Source: Pseudomonadota bacterium
Lineage (GTDB): Bacteria > Pseudomonadota > Gammaproteobacteria > Burkholderiales > Rhodocyclaceae
Direction: 5' to 3'
DNA length: 64,000 bases
NCBI GenBank assembly: GCA_018241685.1
Contig: JAFEDJ010000030.1
Span: 28,806-92,805, forward strand
The notes under the pieces are model-generated. The model saw only the letters and a program-made list of their open reading frames with translations, ran no database searches and had not been told where the DNA came from. Position numbers and translations under genes: made by a program. Below are positions 44,735 through 53,557 of the stretch, in pieces. Numbering within the stretch: the stretch's first letter is position 1; each line of letters begins with the position of its first letter.

Positions 44735-46063
44735 TCAGGACTCGCGGGCGCAATTGCGTGGCACGAGGCCCTTCTCCCTGGCATACGCCGCGGACTTGGC
44801 GTCGATCAATGGACGCAGGGTCTTGCGGTCGGACGACACCCAGTCGGTGATGAGCTTCCAGCTCTTGCCATCCCACTGCTGGACGCGTACCGAACCGCCG
44901 CCCTCGTGGTCTGAGCACGACAGCTGCAGGCGCTGCATCAGGCCCAGGAAGCCGATCTCCTTCAGGCGCGCGTCATCGAGATTGAGGTGTTCGAGGCCCC
45001 AGCGGCCCTCGTCGCCGGTGAGTGGCCGGTTGCCGAACTTCTTCTGGCCGGCGCGGATTGCCTCCACGGCGATGGCCGCGTTCACAAGGCCGGAGTTGTA
45101 ATAAACGCTGCCGAAGCTCTTCGGGTCCTTCAGGTCGCTCCTGCCCTTGTCGAGGATGTGGGTCTTGATGCGCTTGTGGATGTCGAAGTCGGCGCCGCCG
45201 GGGTAAGGCGTCAGTGCCAGGTAGCCCTTGCCGGCATCGCCGGCCGGCAGCACGTCCTCGTTGGAGCTGGCCCAGATGTCACCGATGATGTGGTCCGCCG
45301 GAAAGCCGAAGCGCGCCGCCGTCTTGATCGCCACCGGCGTCGACACGCCCCAGGTGCGCAGGAAGACCCAGTCCGGCTTGGCCTGGCGTACCTGGCGCCA
45401 CTGGCTGGACTGCTCGTTGCCCGGATCGGCCACCGGAATCTGGATGTTCTCGAAGCCGTACTTCTCCGCCAGCAGCTTGAGCGGTCCCTGGGTCTCGCGA
45501 CCGTAGGCGGAGTCGTGATAGACCGTGGCGATCTTCTTGCCCTTCAGCTTGGCGAAGCCGCCTTCGCGCTGGGCGATGTAGTTGATGACCGCCGAGGCCT
45601 CGCTGTAAAAAGTCAGCATCACCGGAAAGTTGTGCGGAAACACGGCACCGTCCGTGGCCTCGGTACGGCCATAGCCGAGGGTGATGAGGGGAATCCGGTC
45701 GGCAGCAGCCTTGTCCGAAAGCGCGTAGGCGGCAGGCGCGCCGTTGGGGTGGTAGATCGCCACCGGGGCGCCGTTGAGGCCCTTCTTGAAGCGCTCGTAG
45801 CACTCGATGCCCTTTTCGGCCGTCCATTCGGTCTCGCATTCCTGCCAGACCAGCTTGACGCCGTTGATACCGCCCTCCACCTCGTTGATGTAGCGCAGGT
45901 AGTCGATCATCCCGGCCCAGACCGGAATGCCGCTGGAGGCATAGGCGCCGACGCGATAGGTGGCGAGGGGGAAGAACTGCTCGCTGGGCGCAGCATCGGC
46001 GTGGCCGCAGAAAGCCGCGGCGAGCGCGGCCGCAACGGCCACGCGCCGGAGGAAAGTGGTCAT
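44735..46063 (-). CDS. ABC transporter substrate-binding protein (Peripla_BP_6 type), operon 1
   Basis: 442 aa from ATG 46063; the longer frame is not needed. A signal peptide (FLRRVAVAAALAAAFCGHADA) precedes the mature start APSEQFFPLATYRVGAYASSGIPVWAGMIDYLRYINEVEGG. Conserved later parts are VKLVWQECETEW, KLKGKKIATVYHDSAYGRETQGPL, WVFLRTWGVSTPVAIKTAARFGFP, and the tail SCSDHEGGGSVRVQQWDGKSWK ... PRNCARES, whose two cysteines may form a disulfide. It delivers the ligand to LivHMFG. A close tandem paralogue lies 56 bp downstream. The ligand is unknown. Confidence 0.9.
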   Translation of the reverse strand: MTTFLRRVAVAAALAAAFCGHADAAPSEQFFPLATYRVGAYASSGIPVWAGMIDYLRYINEVEGGINGVKLVWQECETEWTAEKGIECYERFKKGLNGAPVAIYHPNGAPAAYALSDKAAADRIPLITLGYGRTEATDGAVFPHNFPVMLTFYSEASAVINYIAQREGGFAKLKGKKIATVYHDSAYGRETQGPLKLLAEKYGFENIQIPVADPGNEQSSQWRQVRQAKPDWVFLRTWGVSTPVAIKTAARFGFPADHIIGDIWASSNEDVLPAGDAGKGYLALTPYPGGADFDIHKRIKTHILDKGRSDLKDPKSFGSVYYNSGLVNAAIAVEAIRAGQKKFGNRPLTGDEGRWGLEHLNLDDARLKEIGFLGLMQRLQLSCSDHEGGGSVRVQQWDGKSWKLITDWVSSDRKTLRPLIDAKSAAYAREKGLVPRNCARES

Positions 46064-46113
46064 GATGGGGTTCTCTCTATCGGGTTTGGAAGGTGTGCGG
46101 AGGCGGACCGCAC

Positions 46114-47178
46114 TCAGAAGCGCAGCGGCCACACCGCGAGACGTTCGCGCAGACCGGCCAGCAGACGCACCAGCCCTTCCGGCTCCTTGACCAGAAAGGT
46201 GATGATCAGGGCCCCGAAGATGATCTTCTGGAGATTCTGGATCTGGCCGGGATCGACGTTGCCGCCCAGCAAGGCTTGGCCGGCCTGGCTCAGGAAGATC
46301 GGCAACAGGCTGATGAAGGCCGCGCCGATGAAGTTGCCGGCGACACTGCCCATGCCGCCGATGATGATGATGAACAGGATCTGGAACGACCGGTTGATGT
46401 CGAAGCTGCTTGCGCTGGCCGTACCCAGGTAGGCGAAAGCCCACAACGCACCGGCGATGCCCAGGTAGAAGGAACTCACGGCAAAGGCGAGGCGCTTGTG
46501 GTGGTCCACATCGATACCGATCACCGCCGCAGCGGTATCCATGTCGCGGATCGCCATCCAGTTGCGGCCCAGGCGGCTGCCCACCAGGTTACGGGCGACC
46601 CACGTCAGCAGCGTCACCACCGACAAGGTCAGCAAGTAGCGTCCGACCGGGCCGGAGATGTCGTGGCCGAACAACGCCAGGCGCGGCGCCGCGATGGTGC
46701 CGGACGAGGCATGGTTGTAGAACCACGGGAACTTGGTGAATACCCACTCCAGGAAGAACTGCGCCGCCAGCGTCGTCGCCATCAGGTAGAAGCCCTTGAT
46801 GCGGTTGCTCGGGATACCGAACACGAAGCCCACCGCTGCCGCGACTGCCCCGCCCGCCAGCAGGGCCACCGGCAGCGGCAGTACCGGCACGCGCAAGAGG
46901 AACGCATACGTCGCAAATGCCCCGACGGCCATGAAGCCGGCCGAGCCGACCGAGGTCTGGCCGGCATAGCCGGTCAGCAGGTTGAGACCCAGCCCGGCCA
47001 GGGACAGCACCAGGAAGGGGATCAGGATGGCGTTGAGCCAGTAGTCGCCGGCCAGCCACGGCACACCGGCGAACGCCACGATGAGGAGTGCCGCCGCTCC
47101 CCATGGGATGGCACGCGGGACCAGCGCCAGCGGCGCGTGCTCAAAGGGTGCGGGAAGCTGATGGGAGAGATTCGACAT
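46114..47178 (-). CDS. Branched-chain-type ABC transporter permease (LivM-like), operon 1
   Basis: 354 aa from ATG 47178. About 10 membrane helices, including the LivM core NLLTGYAGQTSVGSAGFMAVGAFATY (~67-92), the EAA-like loop RNWMAIRDMDTAAAVIGIDV (~205-224) and IIIGGMGSVAGNFIGAAFI (~270-288). It pairs with LivH, encoded 4 bp upstream. Inner membrane. Confidence 0.92.
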   Translation of the reverse strand: MSNLSHQLPAPFEHAPLALVPRAIPWGAAALLIVAFAGVPWLAGDYWLNAILIPFLVLSLAGLGLNLLTGYAGQTSVGSAGFMAVGAFATYAFLLRVPVLPLPVALLAGGAVAAAVGFVFGIPSNRIKGFYLMATTLAAQFFLEWVFTKFPWFYNHASSGTIAAPRLALFGHDISGPVGRYLLTLSVVTLLTWVARNLVGSRLGRNWMAIRDMDTAAAVIGIDVDHHKRLAFAVSSFYLGIAGALWAFAYLGTASASSFDINRSFQILFIIIIGGMGSVAGNFIGAAFISLLPIFLSQAGQALLGGNVDPGQIQNLQKIIFGALIITFLVKEPEGLVRLLAGLRERLAVWPLRF

Positions 47179-47182
47179 GTTC

Positions 47183-48064
47183 TCAGACTCGTTCGATGGC
47201 CCGCTCGCCGAACAGGCCGGCGGGACGGACATACAGGAAGGCCAGGGCCAGGAAGTAGGCGAACCACGACGTGATGCCGCCACCCACCAGGGGGCCGACA
47301 TAAACCTCGGCAAGGTTTTCGGCGGCGCCGACGATGAGCCCGCCGACGATGGCCCCGCCGATCGACGTGAAGCCGCCGATGATCAGCACCGGCAGCGCCT
47401 TCAGGACCACCAGCGAAAGGGAGAACTGCACGCCCTGGCGGGCGCCCCACAGCAGGCCGGCGACCAGCCCGACCACGCCGGCCACGGCCCATACGATCTG
47501 CCAGATGCGGTTGAGGTTGATGCCGATCGACAAGGCCGCGCGGGTGTCGTCGGCCACCGCGCGCAGCGACACCCCGACCCGTGTCTTGTTGAAGAGCAGT
47601 GCCAGCACGAGGACCAGCACCGCGGCGGTCGCTGCCGCGAAGAGATCGAACTGGCTGAGCATCACATCGCCGACGAACACCGGCACATCGTCGATGCCCA
47701 GGTCGAGGGCGCGCACCTCGGCCCCCATCAGGCCCTGAGCGAGCCCTTCGATGATGAAACTGAGGCCCAGCGTGGCCATGAACAGGGTGATCTGCGAGCG
47801 TGCAACCAGCGGACGCAGCACCGCCCGTTCGATGGCAAGGGCCAGCAGGCCCATCACCACCACGCTGGCCGCCACCGCGGCGGCGAACGGCAGGCCGGCC
47901 TCCTGCAGGCTGACGCAGGTCAGCGCGGCGAACAGCAACATGGCACCCTGGGCGAAATTGAAGACGCCGCTGGCCTTGTAGATCAGCACGAAACCGATCG
48001 CCACCAGCGAATACATGGTGCCGGCGAGCAGGCCGCCGAACAGGGTTTCCAGAAAGAAATTCAT
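47183..48064 (-). CDS. Branched-chain-type ABC transporter permease (LivH-like), operon 1
   Basis: 293 aa from ATG 48064, AGGAGGCGCA upstream. LivH features: GLLAGTMYSLVAIGFVLIYKASGVFNFAQGAMLLFAAL (~11-48), TRVGVSLRAVADDTRAALSIGINLNRIWQIVWAVAG (~160-195) and IIGGFTSIGGAIVGGLIVG (~230-248). It is 71% or so like its counterpart at 54628-55509 by eye, indicating an operon duplication; I did not compute this. Confidence 0.92.
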   Translation of the reverse strand: MNFFLETLFGGLLAGTMYSLVAIGFVLIYKASGVFNFAQGAMLLFAALTCVSLQEAGLPFAAAVAASVVVMGLLALAIERAVLRPLVARSQITLFMATLGLSFIIEGLAQGLMGAEVRALDLGIDDVPVFVGDVMLSQFDLFAAATAAVLVLVLALLFNKTRVGVSLRAVADDTRAALSIGINLNRIWQIVWAVAGVVGLVAGLLWGARQGVQFSLSLVVLKALPVLIIGGFTSIGGAIVGGLIVGAAENLAEVYVGPLVGGGITSWFAYFLALAFLYVRPAGLFGERAIERV

Positions 48065-48077
48065 CGTCTGCGCCTCC

Positions 48078-48863
48078 TCATTGCACGGTGCCGAGATAGG
48101 CGGCAATCACCTCGGGATTGGCCCTGACTTCGGCTGGGGTGCCATCGCCGACCTTGCGCCCGTAGTCGAGCACCACCACATGGCTCGACAAGCTCATCAC
48201 CACCCCGATGTCGTGCTCGATCAGCACCACCGTCGTACCGAGGCCTCGGTTCACCTCGGTGACGAAACGGCTCATCTCGCGCTTCTCGTCCGCGTTCATC
48301 CCGGCCATCGGCTCGTCGAGCAGCAGCAGGCTCGGCCCGGCGATCAGCGCCCGCCCCAGTTCGACCCGCTTCTGCAGGCCGTAGGCCAGGTTGCCGACGG
48401 GGGTGTCGCGATGGGCCTGGAGCTCCAGGAACGCCAGCGTGCGCTCGGCCAGTTCGCGATGTTCACGAGCCTCCCGCCGAGCCGGGGGCAAGCCCAGCGC
48501 TTGCGCGAAGAAGCCTGCGCGGGCGTGCCTGGATAGCCCGCTCAAGATGTTGTCGATGACGCTCATGCGCTTGAACAGCGCATTGTTCTGGAAAGTACGG
48601 CCGATACCGCGGCGGGCGGCCTCCAACGGTGTGATGCGGCGATAGTGGATGTCCTCGAAGATCACCTCGCCGGCATCCGGCCGGTACACCCCGTTCAGCA
48701 CATTGAGCAGCGAGCTCTTGCCGGCGCCATTGGGGCCGATCAACGCGCAGATTTCGCCGCGCTGCACGGAAAAAGACAGGCCCGAGATCGCCTTGACCCC
48801 CTTGAACGACAGGGAGATATCACGCACGTCGAGGATCTGGCCGGAAGGCATGGGCACGCTCAT
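48078..48863 (-). CDS. Branched-chain-type ABC transporter ATPase (LivG-like), operon 1
   Basis: 261 aa from ATG 48863, whose first bases overlap the stop of the preceding gene (48860). Walker A LIGPNGAGKSS (~41-51), Q-loop region IGRTFQNNALFKRMSV, LivG-type signature LAYGLQKRVELGRAL in place of LSGGQ, Walker B LLLLDEPMAGMN and H-loop IEHDIGVVMSL. It energises import with LivF. It is followed after 13 bp by livH. Confidence 0.92.
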   Translation of the reverse strand: MSVPMPSGQILDVRDISLSFKGVKAISGLSFSVQRGEICALIGPNGAGKSSLLNVLNGVYRPDAGEVIFEDIHYRRITPLEAARRGIGRTFQNNALFKRMSVIDNILSGLSRHARAGFFAQALGLPPARREAREHRELAERTLAFLELQAHRDTPVGNLAYGLQKRVELGRALIAGPSLLLLDEPMAGMNADEKREMSRFVTEVNRGLGTTVVLIEHDIGVVMSLSSHVVVLDYGRKVGDGTPAEVRANPEVIAAYLGTVQ

Positions 48864-49807
48864 CGGCCGCTCTCCCGCAACGGGCGCAACCAGGCTGAAT
48901 CGATCGCGGCCGGGGCTACTGCGCGCAGCCGGTGCAGGCCGACGATGCGTCGTACCCTTGAGTAAACATGGCGATGCAGGCCGGTCCGCCCGACGCCGCG
49001 CCGAGCCCAGTCCCATACCCGGCGGCGCAGGCTGCCGGGTGCCGCCACGCGATCCTCCAGTTCGGCATGCAGCGCGTGAGCGCGGGACGATGACAGCAGC
49101 AGCGTTGCCGGAGCGATGTCGCACCGATCCCGTGAGGCCGACGCCATCCCCTCCGGAAAAGCCAGGGATTCGCCGTGGATCACCAGCCGTTCGCACAGCA
49201 ATTCAAGCCCTTCGGCCCACTCGGTCCCCTCCTCCGCCCACACCGGCGCAGCGGCGCGGAGGTGGTGCCAGGCACGCCGGCCTTGCACCGGCAACGGCTG
49301 CCCGGCGTAGAGCTCGGCGACACCTTCGGCCACGACATCGGCGCAGCGCCATGTCGGCCGATGCGCCAGATACAGGCGCTGCAATCGGACGCCCCCCTCG
49401 ACAGCGGCCTGCAGGCGTGCGGCACTGTCGCGCTCGGCAATGAAAAGGTGTGCCTCCCCCGGGGCGCCCAGTGCCTCGACAAGCGCGGCCCCGGCCAGCG
49501 TCCGAGGTAGCGGAACCACCTGCCCGCCGGTCGCGCGGGCTGCCAGGGCCAGCACCAACAGCGTCGGCTCGTAGGCGCCCACCACGGCGAGGCGTGCGCC
49601 GGGACCGAAACCCCGATGCTGCAGGGCCTCGCGCAGCTGCGTCACCTCGCGGTGAACATCCGCCCAGCACCATCCTTTCCACTGGCCACAGCGCTTGTGT
49701 ACCAATGCCAGCTCCCGGGGCCGCACCGCTGCCCAGCGGTGAAGATGGTCAAGCAATTCGACGGCCCGCGGCACCGGGGGGGCCACGGCGGACTCTCGCG
49801 CGTTCAT
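48860..49807 (-). CDS. Degenerate acyl-CoA-synthetase-like protein, operon 1
   Basis: 315 aa. It resembles the N-terminal part of the long AMP-binding proteins that often accompany LivFGHM genes: LLDHLHRWAAVRPRELALVHKRCGQWKGWCWADVHREVTQLREALQHRGFGPGARLAVVGAYEPTLLVLALAA. The middle is contracted. I find no [ST]SG[ST]TG ATP loop, no YGxTE motif and no C-terminal catalytic-Lys domain. The C-terminus (LRPLRESG) recalls the region before the A5 motif of full-length relatives. Adenylation activity is therefore unlikely. It is coupled (ATGA) to livG. A paralogue in the same state is at 56328-57488, so retention looks selected, perhaps for ligand sensing or binding the transporter. Confidence 0.7.
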   Translation of the reverse strand: MNARESAVAPPVPRAVELLDHLHRWAAVRPRELALVHKRCGQWKGWCWADVHREVTQLREALQHRGFGPGARLAVVGAYEPTLLVLALAARATGGQVVPLPRTLAGAALVEALGAPGEAHLFIAERDSAARLQAAVEGGVRLQRLYLAHRPTWRCADVVAEGVAELYAGQPLPVQGRRAWHHLRAAAPVWAEEGTEWAEGLELLCERLVIHGESLAFPEGMASASRDRCDIAPATLLLSSSRAHALHAELEDRVAAPGSLRRRVWDWARRGVGRTGLHRHVYSRVRRIVGLHRLRAVAPAAIDSAWLRPLRESGR

Positions 49808-49826
49808 GACGGTCCTCCCGGCTGGC

Positions 49827-50954
49827 TCAGAAGTTATGACGGATGCCGGCCGCAGCACTGCGCTGGTAGCCGTTGCCCGGGTTGTAGCCGGCGCCCACCG
49901 CGCTGATGAAGCCGGCGTCACGTCCGGCGGCGTTGTTATTGACGCTGGAATAGGTGGTGTACAGCGCGGTGCGCTTGGACAAGGCGTACTCGTACCCCAC
50001 GGCCCACTGGTCGGCCTTGGCGTCGCCGGCGCCGTCCGCCAGTTCGGTGCTGCGTCGGACGTAGGATGTAAGCACGGTGCCATGGCTGCCGACCGGGAGC
50101 GTGGCGCCGACCAGCCACTGGCGGCTGTTCTTGCCGGCCAGCGCGCCTGTATCGGGGCTGAAATCGGCGGTCCCGGCACGACGCACGCCATACAGCGCGG
50201 CCAGCTTGGCCACCCCCAGGTCGAGGGTCCCGCCGGCCTCATAGACGCGCACCTTCTTGCCGTCATACGAAACCGCCACCGGGGTGCCGCTCGCATCGAG
50301 CCCCGAGGTACGCGAGTTCAGCTCCTGCAGGTGCACGCCGAGGAGGAGCGGACCGTTCCGGTACTGGGGCACCACCGACAGCCCCCGCACGTCGCCGACC
50401 GCCCCGCTGCCGCGGTTGGCGATGGACTCCTGGCCGTAGCCGTTGGCCGTATAGGCCGCCGATACGGAGAAGCCCTGCCAGTCCGGCGAGAAATAGGTGG
50501 CCTGGTTGTCCCAGCGGTATTCGGTCAGGTACACGTTGTTGTACTGGCCGACCGTAACGCTGCTGAACGGATCGATCTCCGAAGTCAGCAGGTAGCCCGG
50601 CGTGTATTGGCGCCCAAGCGCGATGCGCCCGAAGCGGCCTCCCAGGGCCACGAAGGCCTGGCGGCTGAAGCCGCCCCCGCCGGTCAACTCCCCCGTTCCC
50701 GCATCGACTGCGGCCTCCAGCACGAAACTCGCCTTGAGGCCGTTGCCGATGTCCTCGGAGCCCTGGAAACCCAGGCGGCTCGGCACGCTGGTGCCGGAGT
50801 CGATGCGCGACTGGCTGCCGACCATCGGGTCGATGTTCTTGCCGCTCCATCGATAGCCCATATCGACGGTGCCGAAAATGGTGACATTGTCCAGGGCCAG
50901 CGCGGAGGTGCTGAAAACAGTGAGCAGCAGGGCAGCAATAGTGGTGTTTCTCAT
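49827..50954 (-). CDS. General porin (Gram-negative porin family, betaproteobacterial type)
   Basis: 375 aa. Signal peptide (TTIAALLLTVFSTSALA), mature start LDNVTIFGTVDMGYRW, loop-3-type GSQSRIDSGTSVPSRLGFQGSEDIGNGLKASFVLEAAVDAGTG (~46-88), then strands with GRIALGRQYTPGY and a final SAAAGIRHNF ending in Phe, the porin C-terminal signature. It forms a trimeric outer-membrane pore. It follows a sigma-54 promoter and lies 19 bp upstream of operon 1, so porin and importer are probably co-expressed. Confidence 0.93.
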   Translation of the reverse strand: MRNTTIAALLLTVFSTSALALDNVTIFGTVDMGYRWSGKNIDPMVGSQSRIDSGTSVPSRLGFQGSEDIGNGLKASFVLEAAVDAGTGELTGGGGFSRQAFVALGGRFGRIALGRQYTPGYLLTSEIDPFSSVTVGQYNNVYLTEYRWDNQATYFSPDWQGFSVSAAYTANGYGQESIANRGSGAVGDVRGLSVVPQYRNGPLLLGVHLQELNSRTSGLDASGTPVAVSYDGKKVRVYEAGGTLDLGVAKLAALYGVRRAGTADFSPDTGALAGKNSRQWLVGATLPVGSHGTVLTSYVRRSTELADGAGDAKADQWAVGYEYALSKRTALYTTYSSVNNNAAGRDAGFISAVGAGYNPGNGYQRSAAAGIRHNF

Positions 50955-50999
50955 TTTTTTCCTATCGGGGTTTATTTATATTTCCTACACCCCTCTATT

Positions 51000-51015
51000 A
51001 GCAGAAGGCATGCCA
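51000..51015 (-). promoter_or_regulatory. Sigma-54 (-24/-12) promoter of porin-ABC operon 1
   Basis: Minus strand TGGCATGCCTTCTGCT, with 10 bases between GG and GC. The start would be ~50988, 34 nt before the porin ATG. Upstream (51016-51170) is AT-rich non-coding sequence, suitable for activator sites. Confidence 0.8.
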
Positions 51016-51160
51016 ATAAAATTCCACAAAAAACCCTTGGAAATAACAGGAAAAATGGCAAACATGCTCCCCGAGAAACATCCACTGCTATTTCCATGCC
51101 TCCCCTCCAGCATTTATTTAATGCCGATATTGTTTTTAAAGAACAAGAGGCGAGTGCGAA

Positions 51161-51198
51161 ATAAAACAAAAAGGCCGTGCACTTTCGATGCACGGCCT
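51161..51198 (-). terminator. Intrinsic terminator of ABC operon 2
   Basis: A perfect 10-bp stem, AGGCCGTGCA (51172-51181) / TGCACGGCCT (51189-51198), with a 7-nt loop. On the minus strand it is followed by TTTTGTTTTAT. It lies 31 bp after the livF stop at 51230. Confidence 0.92.
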
Positions 51199-51229
51199 AT
51201 TCAAAGTCTGACGCGTTCAATTTGCAGGT

Positions 51230-52036
51230 CTATTCCCGGGCGCGCCTGCTGTGATAATGCTTGGCCTCGCGGAAGCTGCGCCGGCCTTCCGTGTTCATGC
51301 CCAGGTAAAAGGAACGGATGTCGTCCCGCGCGGCCAGATCGGCCGACGGCCCATCGCTGACCACACGCCCGCTCTCCATCACATAGGCGTGATCCGAATA
51401 GCGCAGCGCAATGGCGGCGTTCTGCTCGGCCAGCAGGAAGCTGACGCCCTCCTCCCGGTTGAGGCGCCGGACGATCTCGAAGATCTCGGTGACGATCTGC
51501 GGGGCCAACCCCATCGAAGGTTCATCCAGCAACACCAGGCGGGGCCGGCCGATCAGCGCCCGCCCGATGGCCACCATCTGCTGCTCGCCGCCGGAGAGAT
51601 AGCCGGCCTGGCTGCGCCGACGCTCCCTGAGCCGTGGAAAGTAACGGTAGATGCGCTCGATGCCTTCCTGCAGATCGGCGCGGGACGGTGCATGGGCAAA
51701 GGCTCCGACGCGGAGGTTTTCTTCCACGTCCAGATGGGGAAAGCAGTGGCGCCCTTCGAGCACCTGCACCAGCCCTCCTTCGACCAAAGCCTCCGGCACG
51801 GACCGCAGCACGTCGTGCCCGGCAAAGTCGATCCGCCCGCCGACCACCTCGCCCCGCTCCGCGCCGATCAGGCCCGAGATGGCCTTCAGCGTCGTGGTCT
51901 TGCCGGCGCCGTTGGCCCCCAGCAAGGCGACGACACCGCCTGCCGGCACGACCAGGCTCACGCCGCGGGCGCCGAGGATCACTTTGTCGTAGATCACGTG
52001 GATGTCCTCCACGCTGAGAATTGGAGCGTTTGTCAT
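51230..52036 (-). CDS. Branched-chain-type ABC transporter ATPase (LivF-like), operon 2
   Basis: 268 aa from ATG 52036, which has GGA 7 nt upstream; an ATG two codons earlier is possible. Walker A ALLGANGAGKTT (~35-46), signature LSGGEQQ (intact here, unlike operon 1), Walker B RLVLLDEPSMGLAPQ and a basic C-terminal tail (NTEGRRSFREAKHYHSRRARE) absent from the operon 1 protein. It is the last gene of operon 2, before a terminator. Confidence 0.91.
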   Translation of the reverse strand: MTNAPILSVEDIHVIYDKVILGARGVSLVVPAGGVVALLGANGAGKTTTLKAISGLIGAERGEVVGGRIDFAGHDVLRSVPEALVEGGLVQVLEGRHCFPHLDVEENLRVGAFAHAPSRADLQEGIERIYRYFPRLRERRRSQAGYLSGGEQQMVAIGRALIGRPRLVLLDEPSMGLAPQIVTEIFEIVRRLNREEGVSFLLAEQNAAIALRYSDHAYVMESGRVVSDGPSADLAARDDIRSFYLGMNTEGRRSFREAKHYHSRRARE

Positions 52037-52102
52037 GGCCATGTCCAGTCAGTCAGCGCCCCGCTGCGAATGCCTCCCGGCGCTTGCAGCGGGGCGGCAC
52101 GA

Positions 52103-53440
52103 TCAGCTTTCCTTCGCGCAATTACGCGGCGTGATGCCCTTTTCCTTGGCGTAGGCGGCGGCCGATTTCTCGATGATCGGGCGCAGCAGCGCACGGTCGG
52201 CCTGCACCCAGTCGCTGATCACCTTCCAGCGGGTGCCATCCCATTGCTGGAAGCGCACCGCACCGCCGCCTTCGTGATCGGCGCACGACAGCTTGAGGTT
52301 CTGCACCAGTCCGACCGCGCCGAGTTCCTGCAGGCGCTTGTTGTCGATGTTGAGGTGTTCGAAGCCCCAGCGCACTTCCTCGCCGCTGAGCGGACGCTTG
52401 CCGAACTTGGCCTGCGCGATGCGGACGGCCTCCACGTTGAGGATGCCGTTCACCACCCCGAGGTTGTAATACACGTTGCCGAAACGCTTCGGATCCTGCA
52501 GGTTGCCCTTGCCGGCCTTCACCACCTGCTTGTCGATGTCCTTGAGAACCGGGAAGTCGGTGCCGGCCGGATGGGTGGTGATGGAGATGAATCCCTTGGC
52601 GGCGTCACCGGCCGGGGCCGCATCGTCCTCCGAATTGCTCCAGATGTTGCCGATCACGTGGTCCGCCGGAAAGCCGGTCTTCGCGGCGGTCTTCAGGGCC
52701 ACCGGGTTCATCACCCCCCAACCGCGCAGGATCACCCACTCCGGCTTGATGCGGCGGATGTTGAGCCACTGGGACTGCTGCTCCGTGCCCGGATGGGGGA
52801 CTTCGATGTGGGTCACGCTGAAGCCGTATTTCTTGGCCAGGATGTCGAGGATCGGGATGGTTTCCTTGCCGTAGGGCGAGCCGTGGTAGAGCGTGACGAT
52901 CTTCTTGCCCTTCAGCTTGTCGAGGCCGCCCGCCTGCTGGCCGATGTAGTTCACGATCGCCGACACCTCGCTGTAGGGGTTCAGCTGCAGCGGGAAGACG
53001 TAGGGAAACACGCTGCCATCGGTGGAATCGGTGCGCCCGTGGTTGATGGTGATCAGCGGAATCTTGTCGGCGGTCGAGCGTTCCAGCGTGGCATAGGCGA
53101 TACCGACACTGAGGGGATTGGTGGCCGCCGCAGGCGCACCGTTGAGGCCCTTCTTCAGACGCTCGTAGCATTCGACCCCCTTCTCGACGACGTACTCCGT
53201 CTCGCATTCGGACCAGGTCAGCTTGACGCCATTGACGCCCCCGTCGCGGGCATTGATCAGCTGCATGTAGTCGATGAAGCCGCCGAAGAAGCCGGTGCCA
53301 CCGGCCGCGTAGGGCCCTACCCGATAGCTCTGCAAGGGGAAATACTGCTCGTTGGCAGCAAAGGCAGCGCCGCTGGCCAAGGCCAGGCCGAGGCTGAATG
53401 CAGCCGCCAGGCGGCGTGGGGAAAAACGTGATGCGGTCAT
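52103..53440 (-). CDS. ABC transporter substrate-binding protein (Peripla_BP_6 type), operon 2
   Basis: 445 aa from ATG 53440. The signal peptide RRLAAAFSLGLALASGAAFA is followed by mature ANEQYFPLQSYRVGPYAAGGTGFFGGFIDYMQLINARDGG. It shares with the operon 1 proteins VKLTWSECETEY, KLKGKKIVTLYHGSPYGKET, WVILRGWGVMNPVALKTAAKTGFP and the tail SCADHEGGGAVRFQQWDGTRWK ... PRNCAKES. The ligand-facing regions diverge (for example PAAATNPLSVGIAYATLE), so its ligand may be related but not identical. Confidence 0.9.
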   Translation of the reverse strand: MTASRFSPRRLAAAFSLGLALASGAAFAANEQYFPLQSYRVGPYAAGGTGFFGGFIDYMQLINARDGGVNGVKLTWSECETEYVVEKGVECYERLKKGLNGAPAAATNPLSVGIAYATLERSTADKIPLITINHGRTDSTDGSVFPYVFPLQLNPYSEVSAIVNYIGQQAGGLDKLKGKKIVTLYHGSPYGKETIPILDILAKKYGFSVTHIEVPHPGTEQQSQWLNIRRIKPEWVILRGWGVMNPVALKTAAKTGFPADHVIGNIWSNSEDDAAPAGDAAKGFISITTHPAGTDFPVLKDIDKQVVKAGKGNLQDPKRFGNVYYNLGVVNGILNVEAVRIAQAKFGKRPLSGEEVRWGFEHLNIDNKRLQELGAVGLVQNLKLSCADHEGGGAVRFQQWDGTRWKVISDWVQADRALLRPIIEKSAAAYAKEKGITPRNCAKES

Positions 53441-53557
53441 AGATCGACTCCAGTGGAAAATGATGGGCGCGCCAGGCACACCCGTGACGCGTCCCGGGGC
53501 AGCTGGCCAGGCCGCTCCGCGATGCAGGTTTCAGGTGAAAGGGAAAAGGGGGGGCGT